Origin: Alcanivorax sp.
GTDB lineage: Bacteria; Pseudomonadota; Gammaproteobacteria; Pseudomonadales; Alcanivoracaceae
Reading direction: 5' to 3'
DNA: 64,000 bases
NCBI GenBank assembly: GCA_022565695.1
Contig: JAIUME010000005.1
Location: 124,001 to 188,000, forward strand
Part shown: one piece after another, positions 17,951 to 27,694 of the stretch
Layout: each line of letters starts with the position of its first letter
Numbering within the stretch: position 1 is the stretch's first letter
Program-made: the position numbers and the translations under genes
Notes under the pieces: model-generated
Seen by the model: only the letters and a program-made list of their open reading frames with translations
The model's database searches: none
Told to the model about the DNA's origin: nothing

Positions 17951-20739
17951 CAGTGACTGGCCTCCGTGGATTTGGGCACGGCGCTGATACTGCCGAGCTT
18001 GCCGATGATCAGCAGCGTCGCCGACACCACTACCAGATACACACCCAGATCAAACAACATGGCCGTCGCCAGCTCCACATCACCAATCAGCGGCACATGC
18101 ACATGGGTATGCGCCGAGGTCAGGAACGGATAGCCGAACACCCAACTGCCCACGCCTGTCGCCAGGGCCAGCAACAGACCGCTGGCCAGCACCGGGTGAT
18201 AGCGCATACGCATGCGATCCTGGGTCCAGTTCACGCCATTGCCGACAAACTGCAGGATCAGCGCCACAGCAGTGATCAGCCCGGCGATAAAACCACCGCC
18301 CGGCAGGTTGTGGCCACGCAGGAAAATGTACAGCGCTACCGCCAATGCAATCGGCAGCATCGGGCGCGACACCACGGTCATGATCATCGGGTGCGGGTTG
18401 ATCAACTGGCCGGGCGGGCGGCCCGGCGCGTCAATACGCAGGCCATCCAGCAGGGAATAGATACCGATTGCCGCCAGCGCCAGCACGGTAATTTCACCAA
18501 AGGTATCGAAGCCCCGGAAATCCACCAGGATCACGTTCACCACATTGGTGCCGCCACCGCCGGGCACGCTTTGTTCCAGGAAGAAACCGGAAATGCTCTC
18601 CAGCGGACGGGTCATCACCGCCCAGGCCAGGGCCGCAACACCGGCACCTACAACACTGGCAATGCCCGCGTCGCGAATCAGTCGCCCGCGGCTGGAACGG
18701 TTACCGGCGTACTGGGGCAGGAAGTACAGCGCCAGCATCAGGAATACGATGGTGACGATTTCCACCGAAATCTGGGTCAGCGCCAGATCCGGTGCCGAGA
18801 AGCGGGCAAAGGCCAGCGCCACCATCAGCCCCACCGCCGACAACTGCACCAGTGCCGCGAGACGATAATGGTGGGTCATCACCGTACCGATCGCCGACGC
18901 GCACAGGATAAACACACCCACTGCTGTCACCGGGTCCACCGGCATCAGCGCACGGCTGCCGGTCCAGTGCGGCCAGGCCCACAGGGCTGACGCGGGCAGC
19001 AGGAACGCCATCATCAACAGCAGCAACATATAGCGCTGCAGCGAGCCGTTCACGACGCTGTTGGCCAGCCGACCGCTGACCCGGCCCAGCCCCTGTATCG
19101 CCGCCTCGAACACAAAACGCACATCCCGCAACGGTAACCGCTCGTGCCAGGCATGCAGACGGCGGCGGAAATGATAGATGACCAGCCCCAGCACCATGGC
19201 CACCAGGCTCATCTGCAACGCCGTATCAAAGCCATGCCAGATCACCAGATCGAAGGCCGGCGCGGGCTCACCCAGCGTGGCCGTGGCCGCCACCGACAGC
19301 AGGCCGCCGACCATGAACATCGGCACAATGCCAACCGCCAGACACAACACCACCAGCACTTCCACCGGCACGCGCATATAGCGCGGCGGCTCATGGGGCG
19401 CTTTCTTCTCCAGCCAGTTTGGCGTGGCACGGAAGAACACATCGCGAATAAAACGCAGCGAGTAGGCAATGGAGAAACCGCCCGCAATCACCGCAATAAC
19501 CGGCACCAGCAGATGCCAGGTGCCGAATACCCGCGCCTGCACCGTCTCGGCGAAAAACATTTCCTTGCTCAGGAAGCCGTTCAGCAACGGCACCCCCGCC
19601 ATGGCACCGGCGGCAATGGTCGCCAGCACAGCGGTATAGGGCAGGTAGCGACGCAGCCCACCGAGCAGGCGCATATCCCGGGTGCCGGTTTCATGATCGA
19701 TAATGCCCGCCGCCATAAACAGCGATGCCTTGAAGGTGGCATGGTTGACGATATGGAACAGCGCCGCCACCGTCGCCATGGGCGTATTCAGGCCGAACAG
19801 CAAGGTGATCAGGCCCAGATGGCTGATGGTGGAGAACGCCAGCAGGCCCTTGAGATCGTGGCGGAACATGGCGGTCATGGCGCCCAGCAGCAAGGTTGCC
19901 AGGCCGACCCCGGTGACCAGCAGGCCCCACATTTCCGTACCTGCGAGGGCCGGATGGAAGCGCGCCAGCAGAAACACCCCGGCCTTGACCATGGTGGCCG
20001 AGTGCAGATACGCCGATACCGGCGTCGGCGCCGACATGGCGTGGGGCAGCCAGAAATGGAACGGGAATTGCGCGGACTTGGTGAACGCCCCCAGCAACAC
20101 CAGCACCAGCACCAGCGGATACAGCGCGTGGGCCCGGATCTGGTCACCCGCCGCCAGCACATCGCCCAGGGCGTAGCTGCCAACGATATGCCCGAGCAGC
20201 AACATGCCCGCCAACAGCGCCAGGCCGCCAGCGCCAGTCACCGCCAGCGCCATGCGCGCGCCCTTGCGTGCGCCGGAATCCTGATACCAGTAACCGATCA
20301 ACAGGAAGGAGCTGATACTGGTCAGCTCCCAGAACAGCACCAGCAACAGCAGATTGTCCGAGAGCACCACGCCCAGCATGGCGCCCATGAACAGCAGCAA
20401 CAGCGCGAAAAAGCGCCCGCCGCTATCGTTCTTGTCCAGGTAATAGTGGGCGTAAAGAATGACCAGCACGCCGATGCCCAGAATCAGCAGGGCGAACAGC
20501 CATGACAGGCCATCAACGCGCAGCGCCAGCGCCAGACCAAGCTGGCCGAGCCAGGGCAACTCGAACTGCAGCACCTGCCCCGCCAGAATCGCCGGTGCTG
20601 TACCCAGCAACAGCGCCAGGGCCACCAGCACCGGCAAGACAGTGAGCCCCGCACACCAGGCACGACCAAGCCGTGCGGCCATCAGCGGCAAGCAGGCGCC
20701 CAGCAGGGGCAGTAACAGGATCCAGAGGATGTTCAACAT
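17950..20739 (-). CDS. mrpAB: Fused Mrp antiporter subunits A and B (operon 1)
   Basis: A 929-residue fusion. Residues 1 to ~620 are the NuoL-like MrpA core with [20 protein letters not shown] and the channel Lys residues; the next part is the MrpA C-terminal DUF4040/MrpB-N region; the end (about 790-929) is MrpB with [16 protein letters not shown]. The ATG at 20739 (MLNILWILLLPLLGA) is preceded by GGGAAAG and begins the first helix; a longer frame to 20919 would add a non-membrane leader. The fusion is characteristic of group 2 / PhaAB-type operons. Confidence 0.95.
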   Translation of the reverse strand: MLNILWILLLPLLGACLPLMAARLGRAWCAGLTVLPVLVALALLLGTAPAILAGQVLQFELPWLGQLGLALALRVDGLSWLFALLILGIGVLVILYAHYYLDKNDSGGRFFALLLLFMGAMLGVVLSDNLLLLVLFWELTSISSFLLIGYWYQDSGARKGARMALAVTGAGGLALLAGMLLLGHIVGSYALGDVLAAGDQIRAHALYPLVLVLVLLGAFTKSAQFPFHFWLPHAMSAPTPVSAYLHSATMVKAGVFLLARFHPALAGTEMWGLLVTGVGLATLLLGAMTAMFRHDLKGLLAFSTISHLGLITLLFGLNTPMATVAALFHIVNHATFKASLFMAAGIIDHETGTRDMRLLGGLRRYLPYTAVLATIAAGAMAGVPLLNGFLSKEMFFAETVQARVFGTWHLLVPVIAVIAGGFSIAYSLRFIRDVFFRATPNWLEKKAPHEPPRYMRVPVEVLVVLCLAVGIVPMFMVGGLLSVAATATLGEPAPAFDLVIWHGFDTALQMSLVAMVLGLVIYHFRRRLHAWHERLPLRDVRFVFEAAIQGLGRVSGRLANSVVNGSLQRYMLLLLMMAFLLPASALWAWPHWTGSRALMPVDPVTAVGVFILCASAIGTVMTHHYRLAALVQLSAVGLMVALAFARFSAPDLALTQISVEIVTIVFLMLALYFLPQYAGNRSSRGRLIRDAGIASVVGAGVAALAWAVMTRPLESISGFFLEQSVPGGGGTNVVNVILVDFRGFDTFGEITVLALAAIGIYSLLDGLRIDAPGRPPGQLINPHPMIMTVVSRPMLPIALAVALYIFLRGHNLPGGGFIAGLITAVALILQFVGNGVNWTQDRMRMRYHPVLASGLLLALATGVGSWVFGYPFLTSAHTHVHVPLIGDVELATAMLFDLGVYLVVVSATLLIIGKLGSISAVPKSTEASH

Positions 20740-21208
20740 ACTTTCCCGGTGGCTGATGCCCAGCAGCATGTGTCCAGCAACACATGCCAGCAAAATGTGT
20801 CCGGTGAAAGGTGCCCGGTGACGAATATCCGGCCGCCCGTCATGGTGTCGGGCACAACTTGTGTGCGCCTTCTTATATTGAGTAGCCCATTGCCGCCCCG
20901 ACGTCGCGCAGTATGCCACGCGAACAATTCAGCGCAAGGGACAAAACGCCGCACGGGAGAAAACCTTGCGCGTCGTCAATATAATTTCTGAAAAAACAAG
21001 CTATTTCCTGTACTTAGGTACACCATCAGGGTTTGCCAACAGATTAGACTTTTGGGTAGCATGTTGCTCCGGCTGCCGTCGAAGCGGTACCGATTCGCCC
21101 GCTCTGTGACTGGACCAAGGCCTGACGCCTCGCGGTAAACCACCAGTCAACGATGCCAATCAAGGAGTGAGACAGTCAGCCTGTTGCTGATGCTCGGAAT
21201 CTGATCCT
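20740..21208. other. Divergent intergenic region between the two Mrp operons
   Basis: These 469 bp separate two diverging Mrp operons and must hold both promoters. An AT-rich patch with TATAAT lies near 20980, and TTGCCA occurs near 21034, but I see no well-spaced promoter pair, riboswitch or strong palindrome. No gene is apparent. Confidence 0.5.
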
Positions 21209-23530
21209 ATGCTGCTTGCCGTTCTATCGGGTTTCCTGTTCGCCTGCATCGCCCCTGTGATCCACGGCGCGCGACCGCTGGCAAAGTCCTATTACGGGGC
21301 TGGCTGGGTCCTCGCCGCGTTACCGGCGGTGCTGTTCCTGTGGTTCGCCAGCCACCTGCGCGCGGTCGGGCTCGACGGCGAGGTGATACTCGACAGCTGG
21401 ACCTGGATTCCCAGCCTGGGCATCAGCCTGTCCTTCCGGCTGGATGGCCTGTCGCTCTTGTTTGCCCTGCTGATTTCCGGCATCGGCTTTTTCATCATTG
21501 CCTATGCCGGGCGCTACCTCGAAGGCCACAAGGATCAGGCGCGGCTGTATGTGCTGCTGCTGTGCTTCATGGCGTCCATGCTGGGCCTGGTGCTCTCGGA
21601 CAACCTGATCAGCCTGTTCGTATTCTGGGAACTGACCAGCATCACCTCCTATCTGCTGGTGGGTTTCAGCCACGAGGACAAGTCGTCACGGCTGTCCGCA
21701 CGCCAGGGGCTGTTCGTCACCATGGGCGGCGGGCTGGCCCTGCTGGCCGGCTTTGTCATGTTGGGTATGGCCGGTGGCAGCTATGAACTCTCCGAGCTGC
21801 TGAGCCAGCGCGAGCTGCTGCACGACCACGCGTTCTATGCGCCGATGCTGATCCTGATCGTGATCGGCGCCTTCTCCAAATCCGCCCAGTTTCCGTTCCA
21901 CTTCTGGTTGCCCAATGCCATGGCAGCGCCCACACCCGTGTCGGCGTATCTGCATTCAGCCACCATGGTCAAGGCCGGCGTCTACCTGCTGGCCCGCCTG
22001 AACCCCGGCCTCGGCGGCACCGAACTGTGGACCATGATTCTCGGGCTGGTGGGCGCCTTCACCATGTTTATCGGCGTCTTTCTGGCGGTACGCAGCACCG
22101 GCATCAAGAAAGTACTGGCCTACTCCACGGTGATGGCGCTGGGCACCCTGACCATGTTGATCGGCATCGGCACGCCCACCGCCATCACGGCGGCCATGGC
22201 GTTCCTGCTGGCGCACTCCCTGTATAAAGGTGCGCTGTTCCTGGTCGCCGGGATCATCGGCCACAGCACCGGCAGCAAGGATTTCATGCATACCGGCGGC
22301 TTCCGCAGCGCCATGCCGGTGACCGCACTGTTTGCCGGCGTCGCCGCGCTGTCGCTGGGTGGCATCATTCCCCTGTTCGGCTTTGTCGCCAAGGAACTGA
22401 TGCTGGAAGCCGTGCTGGATGCGCCCCTGTTCAGCGCCGTGCTGTCCACGCTGGCGGTGGCGTCGGCGATTCTCGGTGTCACCGTCGCAGCCATCGTCGG
22501 TATCCGGCCCTGGTACGGCCGCCTGGCCGAGACCAAAGTGACGCCCCACGAAGCCCCCCCTGCCATGCTGGCCGGGCCAGTGGTACTGGCCAGCTTGAGT
22601 CTGCTGCTGGGCTTGTCCGCGCCGCTGGTACAACAGTGGCTGCTGGGCTCCGCCATCACCGCCGTCTACGGCGCGCCGGTCGAAAAAACCCTGTCGCTGT
22701 GGCATGGCTTTAACCTGCCACTGCTGATCAGCGCGGTCAGCCTGGTCGCCGGCCTGCTGTTGTTCGCAGTGTGGCAGGGCTTCCGCCGCGCCACTCGCTT
22801 TACCGATGTGCTGGCGAAAATCGGGCCGGAGCAATGGTATGAGCGCGCCATGGTCGCCATTACCCATGTCTCGGCCTGGCAGACACGCATGCTGCAGACC
22901 GGCTACCTGCGTTATTACCTTATGGTGGTCCTGAGCAGCATGGTGGCGCTGGTGCTCAGCCAGATGTGGACCTACCGCGACAGCATCAACCTGCTGATTG
23001 ATTTCAGCGATCTGCGTTTCTATGAAGTGGTGGTCGCCGCCGTACTCGCCTCCTCGGTATTGATGGCCGCCATCACCTCATCGCGACTGAGTGCCGTGGC
23101 GGCCCTCGGCGCCATCGGTTTCACCGTCGCATTGCTGTATCTGCTGTTCAGCGCGCCGGACCTGTCCATTACCCAGGTGCTGGTCGAAACCCTCACCGTG
23201 ATCCTGCTGGTGCTGGTGCTGTTCCGCCTGCCGGGCTTCGTCAAGTTGTCGCCGACCCACCTGCGGCTGCGCGACGCCGGGCTGGCCGTCATCGTCGGCG
23301 CCACCATGACGCTGTTGTTGCTGAGCGTGAACGGCACCCAGTATTTCGACAGTATTTCGGAATACTTCATCGCCGAAAGCGCGCCATCGGCCTATGGCCG
23401 CAATATCGTCAACGTCATTCTGGTGGACTTCCGCACCCTGGATACCCTGGGTGAAATCTTTGTGCTGGCGCTGGCCGCCACCGGCGTACTGGCCATGATC
23501 CGGTTCCGTGCGGAGGACAAAGACCTGTGA
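21209..23530 (+). CDS. mrpA: Mrp antiporter subunit A (operon 2)
   Basis: A 773-residue MrpA not fused to MrpB. Residues 1 to ~500 form the NuoL-like core with [20 protein letters not shown] and [20 protein letters not shown]; the C-terminal part contains [20 protein letters not shown] (DUF4040) and [15 protein letters not shown] (the MNHB-N region). 21209 is the first ATG after an in-frame stop. It is clearly a paralogue, not a duplicate, of operon 1 mrpAB. Overlaps mrpB by ATGA-type coupling. Confidence 0.95.
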   Translation: MLLAVLSGFLFACIAPVIHGARPLAKSYYGAGWVLAALPAVLFLWFASHLRAVGLDGEVILDSWTWIPSLGISLSFRLDGLSLLFALLISGIGFFIIAYAGRYLEGHKDQARLYVLLLCFMASMLGLVLSDNLISLFVFWELTSITSYLLVGFSHEDKSSRLSARQGLFVTMGGGLALLAGFVMLGMAGGSYELSELLSQRELLHDHAFYAPMLILIVIGAFSKSAQFPFHFWLPNAMAAPTPVSAYLHSATMVKAGVYLLARLNPGLGGTELWTMILGLVGAFTMFIGVFLAVRSTGIKKVLAYSTVMALGTLTMLIGIGTPTAITAAMAFLLAHSLYKGALFLVAGIIGHSTGSKDFMHTGGFRSAMPVTALFAGVAALSLGGIIPLFGFVAKELMLEAVLDAPLFSAVLSTLAVASAILGVTVAAIVGIRPWYGRLAETKVTPHEAPPAMLAGPVVLASLSLLLGLSAPLVQQWLLGSAITAVYGAPVEKTLSLWHGFNLPLLISAVSLVAGLLLFAVWQGFRRATRFTDVLAKIGPEQWYERAMVAITHVSAWQTRMLQTGYLRYYLMVVLSSMVALVLSQMWTYRDSINLLIDFSDLRFYEVVVAAVLASSVLMAAITSSRLSAVAALGAIGFTVALLYLLFSAPDLSITQVLVETLTVILLVLVLFRLPGFVKLSPTHLRLRDAGLAVIVGATMTLLLLSVNGTQYFDSISEYFIAESAPSAYGRNIVNVILVDFRTLDTLGEIFVLALAATGVLAMIRFRAEDKDL

Positions 23531-23955
23531 ACAACATGATGTCACTGGTGCTGCGCACCACGGGTTATTTCCTGCTGCCACTGCTGCTGATCTTTTCGGT
23601 ATTCCTGCTGCTGCGCGGCCACGACGAGCCCGGCGGTGGTTTTATTGCCGGCCTGGTGGCGGCGGCGGCGGTGTGTCTGCATCTGTTCTTTACCGACATT
23701 GCCGCCACCCGCCGGTTGCTGCATATCGATCCACGGGATCTGCTCGGCTGGGGCCTGACCCTGGCGACCCTGTCCGGCATCCCCGCCGTGTTCATGGGCG
23801 ACCCGTTCTTTACCTCCCAATGGGTCGAGATGACGCTGCCGATTCTCGGCGAGACCAAAGTCGGCACCCCGCTGCTGTTCGATATCGGCGTCTATGCGGT
23901 GGTGGTGGGCTCGGTGCTCGCCATCGTGCTGTCGCTGGCGGAGGCAGAAGAATGA
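23527..23955 (+). CDS. mrpB: Mrp antiporter subunit B (operon 2)
   Basis: A 142-residue, four-helix protein with [20 protein letters not shown], the MrpB signature that in operon 1 is part of the fused subunit. Starts 4 bp inside mrpA. Confidence 0.95.
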   Translation: MNNMMSLVLRTTGYFLLPLLLIFSVFLLLRGHDEPGGGFIAGLVAAAAVCLHLFFTDIAATRRLLHIDPRDLLGWGLTLATLSGIPAVFMGDPFFTSQWVEMTLPILGETKVGTPLLFDIGVYAVVVGSVLAIVLSLAEAEE

Positions 23956-23989
23956 ACAGGATTCTGGTGCCGACAACCAGGAGGGTTCC

Positions 23990-24337
23990 ATGGGAACACT
24001 GATGGCGTTTCTGGTGGGCGGGCTGTATGCCGCCGCCATCTACATGATCATGCGCCGCTCCATCGTCAAGCTGGTGATCGGTCTGGTGCTGCTGTCCAAC
24101 GCGGCCAACCTGCTGATCTTCACCTCTGCCGGCATGACCCGTGAAGCACCGCCGCTGATTCCCCTCGGCGCGCTGCAACCGGACGGCGTTGTCGCCGACC
24201 CGCTGGCCCAGGCTTTGATCCTGACGGCCATCGTGATCGGCTTCGGGGTACTGGCCTTTGCCGTAGTACTGATCCACCGCGCCTATGAAGTCGTGAAGGC
24301 GGACGACATGGACCAGATGAAGGACACTGACACCTGA
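23990..24337 (+). CDS. mrpC: Mrp antiporter subunit C (operon 2)
   Basis: A 115-residue NuoK-like subunit with [20 protein letters not shown]. The ATG at 23990 is preceded by AGGAGGG; upstream in-frame starts lie inside mrpB. Its stop overlaps the mrpD start by one base. Confidence 0.95.
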   Translation: MGTLMAFLVGGLYAAAIYMIMRRSIVKLVIGLVLLSNAANLLIFTSAGMTREAPPLIPLGALQPDGVVADPLAQALILTAIVIGFGVLAFAVVLIHRAYEVVKADDMDQMKDTDT

Positions 24338-25872
24338 TGGGCCACACCTCTGTATTGCTGGCGCTGCCAATCATCATTCCCCTGCTCAGTGGCGCCCTGT
24401 CACTGATCTACTGGCGCTCGCGCAAGGCCCAGCGGATCATCGGCGTGCTCGGCACCACCGCATTGCTGGTGCTCTCCGGCATGCTGGTGGCGGAAGTCTG
24501 GCAGCACGGCATCATCGTCATGCACATGGGCGGCTGGCAGGCACCATTCGGTATTGTGCTGGTGTCCGACATGCTGGCCGCCTCCATGGTCTTCATGACC
24601 GGCATCAGCGCCGTTACCACGGCGTTCTATGCACTGGGCTCGGTCAGCAAGCGCCATGAACACTTTGGTTTCTATCCGCTGATGCACCTGCTGCTGGCGG
24701 GCGTCAACGGCGCCTTCCTCACCGGCGACATGTTCAACCTCTACGTCTGGTTCGAGGTCATGCTGGTGGCCTCCTTCGCCCTGCTGATCCTCGGCGGCGA
24801 GCGAGCACAGATGGAAGGCGCGATCAAATACGTGGCCCTGAACCTGGTGTCCTCCGCCATCCTGCTGTCGGCCATCGGTCTGCTCTACGGCCTCACCGGC
24901 ACGCTGAATATGGCGGATCTGGGCTACAAGATCGGCCAGCTGGAAGACGACGCCATGATCAGCGTGGTCGCCATGCTGTTCCTGGTGGCGTTCGGCATCA
25001 AGGCCGCCGCCTTCCCGCTGTTCTTCTGGTTGCCGGCCTCCTATCACACGCCCCGGGTGGCGGTGTCCGCCCTGTTCGCCGGCCTGCTGACCAAGGTCGG
25101 GGTCTATGCCCTGTTCCGGGTATTCACCGTGATCTTCCCGTTCGAGGACACCTTTGCCCAGTCGTTGCTGGTGTGGATCGCCGCGCTGACCATGGTCACC
25201 GGGGTGCTGGGCGCGGCGGCGCAGTTCGAGTTCCGGCGTATCCTCTCGTTCCACATCGTCAGCCAGATCGGCTATATGCTGATGGGGCTGGCCCTGTACT
25301 CGCCGCTGGCGATTGCCGGGGGCATCTACTTTATTGCCCACAATATCGTTGCCAAGTCCGGGCTATTCCTGATCAGCGGCCTGGTGTATCGCTTCAAGGG
25401 CAGCTATGAGTTGAAAGAACTGGGTGGCGTCTATCGGCAGTACCCGATACTGGCTCTGATGTTCCTGATCTGTGCCTTCTCACTGGCAGGCCTGCCGCCG
25501 CTGTCCGGGTTCTTTGCCAAGTTCCTGGTCATCCGCGCAGGTGTTGAAGCCCACGCCTGGTGGCTGGTGGCCACCGCATTGGCGGTCGGCTTCATGACCC
25601 TGTATTCCATGGTCAAGATCTGGGCAGAGGTGTTCTGGAAGGAACAGGAAGTCTGCCATATCAAGCCACCGCGCAAATACCGCGGCGGCACCCGTATCAT
25701 GTATGCGACAGTGATTGGTCTGGCCCTGCTGACCATCGCCATGGGGCTGGCCATGGAGCCGCTGTTCCTGATTGCGCAGATGGCGGCGGAACAGTTGCTG
25801 AATCCGGCCGGTTATATTGAGGCTGTTCTCGGAGAAACGGGTCTGGGCGCCAGAGAGGGAGCCACACCATGA
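24337..25872 (+). CDS. mrpD: Mrp antiporter subunit D (operon 2)
   Basis: A 511-residue antiporter-like subunit with NGAFLTGDMFNLYVWFEVML (conserved Glu) and FGIKAAAFPLFFWLPASYHT (channel Lys). It has about 14 membrane helices. Overlaps mrpE by 4 bp. Confidence 0.96.
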   Translation: MGHTSVLLALPIIIPLLSGALSLIYWRSRKAQRIIGVLGTTALLVLSGMLVAEVWQHGIIVMHMGGWQAPFGIVLVSDMLAASMVFMTGISAVTTAFYALGSVSKRHEHFGFYPLMHLLLAGVNGAFLTGDMFNLYVWFEVMLVASFALLILGGERAQMEGAIKYVALNLVSSAILLSAIGLLYGLTGTLNMADLGYKIGQLEDDAMISVVAMLFLVAFGIKAAAFPLFFWLPASYHTPRVAVSALFAGLLTKVGVYALFRVFTVIFPFEDTFAQSLLVWIAALTMVTGVLGAAAQFEFRRILSFHIVSQIGYMLMGLALYSPLAIAGGIYFIAHNIVAKSGLFLISGLVYRFKGSYELKELGGVYRQYPILALMFLICAFSLAGLPPLSGFFAKFLVIRAGVEAHAWWLVATALAVGFMTLYSMVKIWAEVFWKEQEVCHIKPPRKYRGGTRIMYATVIGLALLTIAMGLAMEPLFLIAQMAAEQLLNPAGYIEAVLGETGLGAREGATP

Positions 25873-26342
25873 ACGGTCTGACCTGGAACATCATGCTGGC
25901 ACTGATCTGGGTGGGCATGACCGGCAACTTCACCGGTTCCGGCATGGCGATCGGTTTTCTGCTGGGCTATCTGCTGCTGGGCGTGACCCTGCGTGATGTG
26001 CCGCGCTTCTCCGGCTATATCCGCAAGGTGCCCAGGGTGGTGCGGTTCGTGTTCTTCTTCCTGCGCGAACTGGTCGTCTCCAATCTGCGCGTGGCCTACG
26101 ACGTGCTGACCCCCACGGACTACATGCGCCCCGGCGTGATTGCCGTGCCGCTGGATGCCCACACGGATGGCGAGATCACCCTGCTGGCCAACATGATTTC
26201 CCTGACGCCGGGCAGCCTGAGCCTGGATGTGTCCACCGACCGGCGCGTGCTGTACGTGCACATGATGTATCTGGACGACCCGGAGCAGGCACGGGAGCAG
26301 ATCAAATACTTCGAGTCACGACTGCTGGAGTTACTGCGATGA
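25869..26342 (+). CDS. mrpE: Mrp antiporter subunit E (operon 2)
   Basis: A 157-residue protein with two N-terminal helices and the motif LLANMISLTPGSLSLDVS. Overlaps its neighbours by 4 bp on both sides. Confidence 0.95.
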   Translation: MNGLTWNIMLALIWVGMTGNFTGSGMAIGFLLGYLLLGVTLRDVPRFSGYIRKVPRVVRFVFFFLRELVVSNLRVAYDVLTPTDYMRPGVIAVPLDAHTDGEITLLANMISLTPGSLSLDVSTDRRVLYVHMMYLDDPEQAREQIKYFESRLLELLR

Positions 26343-26614
26343 TCGATATCGTCCTGTGGATCAGCCTGGCGATCATGTGCATTGCACTGGTGGTGACCTT
26401 TATCCGGCTGGTGCTCGGCCCGACGCTGCCGGACAGAGTGGTGATGCTGGAACTGATGGCCCTGTTGAGCGTGGCCTTCATCGGCCTCTACTCAATCAAA
26501 TCCGGCCATAGCGCCTTTCTGGATGTGGCCCTGGTGCTGGCGCTCACTGCGTTCCTGGCCGCCATCGGCTTTGCCCGCTACCTTGAAAAAGGGGGGCTGC
26601 ACGATGACGACTGA
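26339..26614 (+). CDS. mrpF: Mrp antiporter subunit F (operon 2)
   Basis: A 91-residue, three-helix protein with VLGPTLPDRVVMLELMALLSVAFIG, the MrpF signature. Overlaps mrpG by 11 bp. Confidence 0.95.
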   Translation: MIDIVLWISLAIMCIALVVTFIRLVLGPTLPDRVVMLELMALLSVAFIGLYSIKSGHSAFLDVALVLALTAFLAAIGFARYLEKGGLHDDD

Positions 26615-27086
26615 TTACGTCACCTTCGGTCTGGAACTGGCCACTGCCGTCTTCATGCTGGTCGGCGCGCTGTTCATGCTGCTGGCCGGGCTCGGCGCAT
26701 TACGCATGCCCGATCTGCTGATGCGCATGCATGCCACCACCAAGGCCGGCGCGCTCGGCTCCGGCGTCATCATGGTGGCGGTGGCGATTCATTTCGGCGA
26801 GGCCGGTGTGACCACCCGCGCGGTGGCCATTACCCTGTTCATCATGCTGACGTCGCCGGTGGCGGCCCATGTGATTGCCCGCGCCGGCTATTTTACCGGC
26901 ACGCCCATGTGGTCCCGGATCGTGCGCGACGAACTGAAAGGCAAATACGACCGCGATAATCACACACTGGATACGCCGCCCCGCTACAAGCTGAAAGCCA
27001 CAGCGGACGAGAGTACGGCACCGGCCCCTGACGCGCCTTCCGAAAGCCAGCCAGAAAAGCAAAAACCGGACGACAGCACACCCTGA
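26604..27086 (+). CDS. mrpG: Mrp antiporter subunit G with hydrophilic tail (operon 2)
   Basis: A 160-residue MrpG: GALRMPDLLMRMHATTKAGALGSG identifies the family in the first 110 residues. Residues ~110-160 are a charged, proline- and serine-rich cytosolic tail absent from the operon 1 copy. The ATG at 26604 overlaps the mrpF end. Confidence 0.93.
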   Translation: MTTDYVTFGLELATAVFMLVGALFMLLAGLGALRMPDLLMRMHATTKAGALGSGVIMVAVAIHFGEAGVTTRAVAITLFIMLTSPVAAHVIARAGYFTGTPMWSRIVRDELKGKYDRDNHTLDTPPRYKLKATADESTAPAPDAPSESQPEKQKPDDSTP

Positions 27087-27128
27087 CATCTGCATCAACA
27101 CACGGGGCCTGACACCAGGGAGGACACC

Positions 27129-27389
27129 ATGACAGCTTTGGCCTGGTTGCTGGCAATACTGCTCTGGCTCAGCGCCGCCGGCTGTCTGTTGCACCCCCGC
27201 CGACGCACTGCCATCTTCCTGCTGCAAGCCTTCTTTGCGCTACTGGCCCTGAGCTGGTGGCACATGGGCCTGGGCTGGCTGGGCCTCGCCGAACTGATCA
27301 TCGGCACCGGCCTGATCGGCGTCCTGTGCCATCGCAGCACCCGCTGGCTCAGCGCGCAGCCCGTTGACGACGCAGGGCAGCCATCATGA
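27129..27389 (+). CDS. Small membrane protein, MbhD/DUF4040-like
   Basis: An 86-residue protein with three helices. The stretch GWLGLAELIIGTGLIGVL resembles the DUF4040/MbhD element found at the end of MrpA and in membrane-bound hydrogenases, so it probably replaces that part in the downstream module. RBS GGGAGG precedes the ATG, 42 bp after mrpG. Start of a five-gene, fully overlapping set. The assignment is by pattern only. Confidence 0.7.
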   Translation: MTALAWLLAILLWLSAAGCLLHPRRRTAIFLLQAFFALLALSWWHMGLGWLGLAELIIGTGLIGVLCHRSTRWLSAQPVDDAGQPS

Positions 27390-27694
27390 TCTTCACCGAC
27401 ATGCCCCCGGACGCACGGGTATGGCTGATCGCCGGCGCCGGCCTGGTGCTGATCGGCCTGACCGGGTTTCTGCTGACCCGGGATCTGGTGCGCCGCTTGC
27501 TCGCGTTTCACATTACCGGCAGCGCGGCCCTGCTGCTGGTGCTTGCCCTGGCGGGCGGGCATGACAGCCCGGTACCCGCGTTACTGGTGTTCACCGGCAT
27601 GCTGGTGGGCCTGGGCGCTACACTGCTGGCGCTGTGGCTGCTGCGGCGCGGGCAGCAGCTCGCCCCCCATGCCGACGCAGATCCGGGGCCATGA
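27386..27694 (+). CDS. NuoK/MrpC-like small subunit
   Basis: A 102-residue protein with three helices. DSPVPALLVFTGMLVGLGATLLALWL aligns by eye with the MrpC/NuoK signature in shorter pieces (a D-P-L-x-x-A-L start and a T-x-I-V-I-G-like turn), and it is about as divergent from the two MrpC copies here as a third paralogue would be. ATGA overlaps at both ends. Confidence 0.75.
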   Translation: MIFTDMPPDARVWLIAGAGLVLIGLTGFLLTRDLVRRLLAFHITGSAALLLVLALAGGHDSPVPALLVFTGMLVGLGATLLALWLLRRGQQLAPHADADPGP

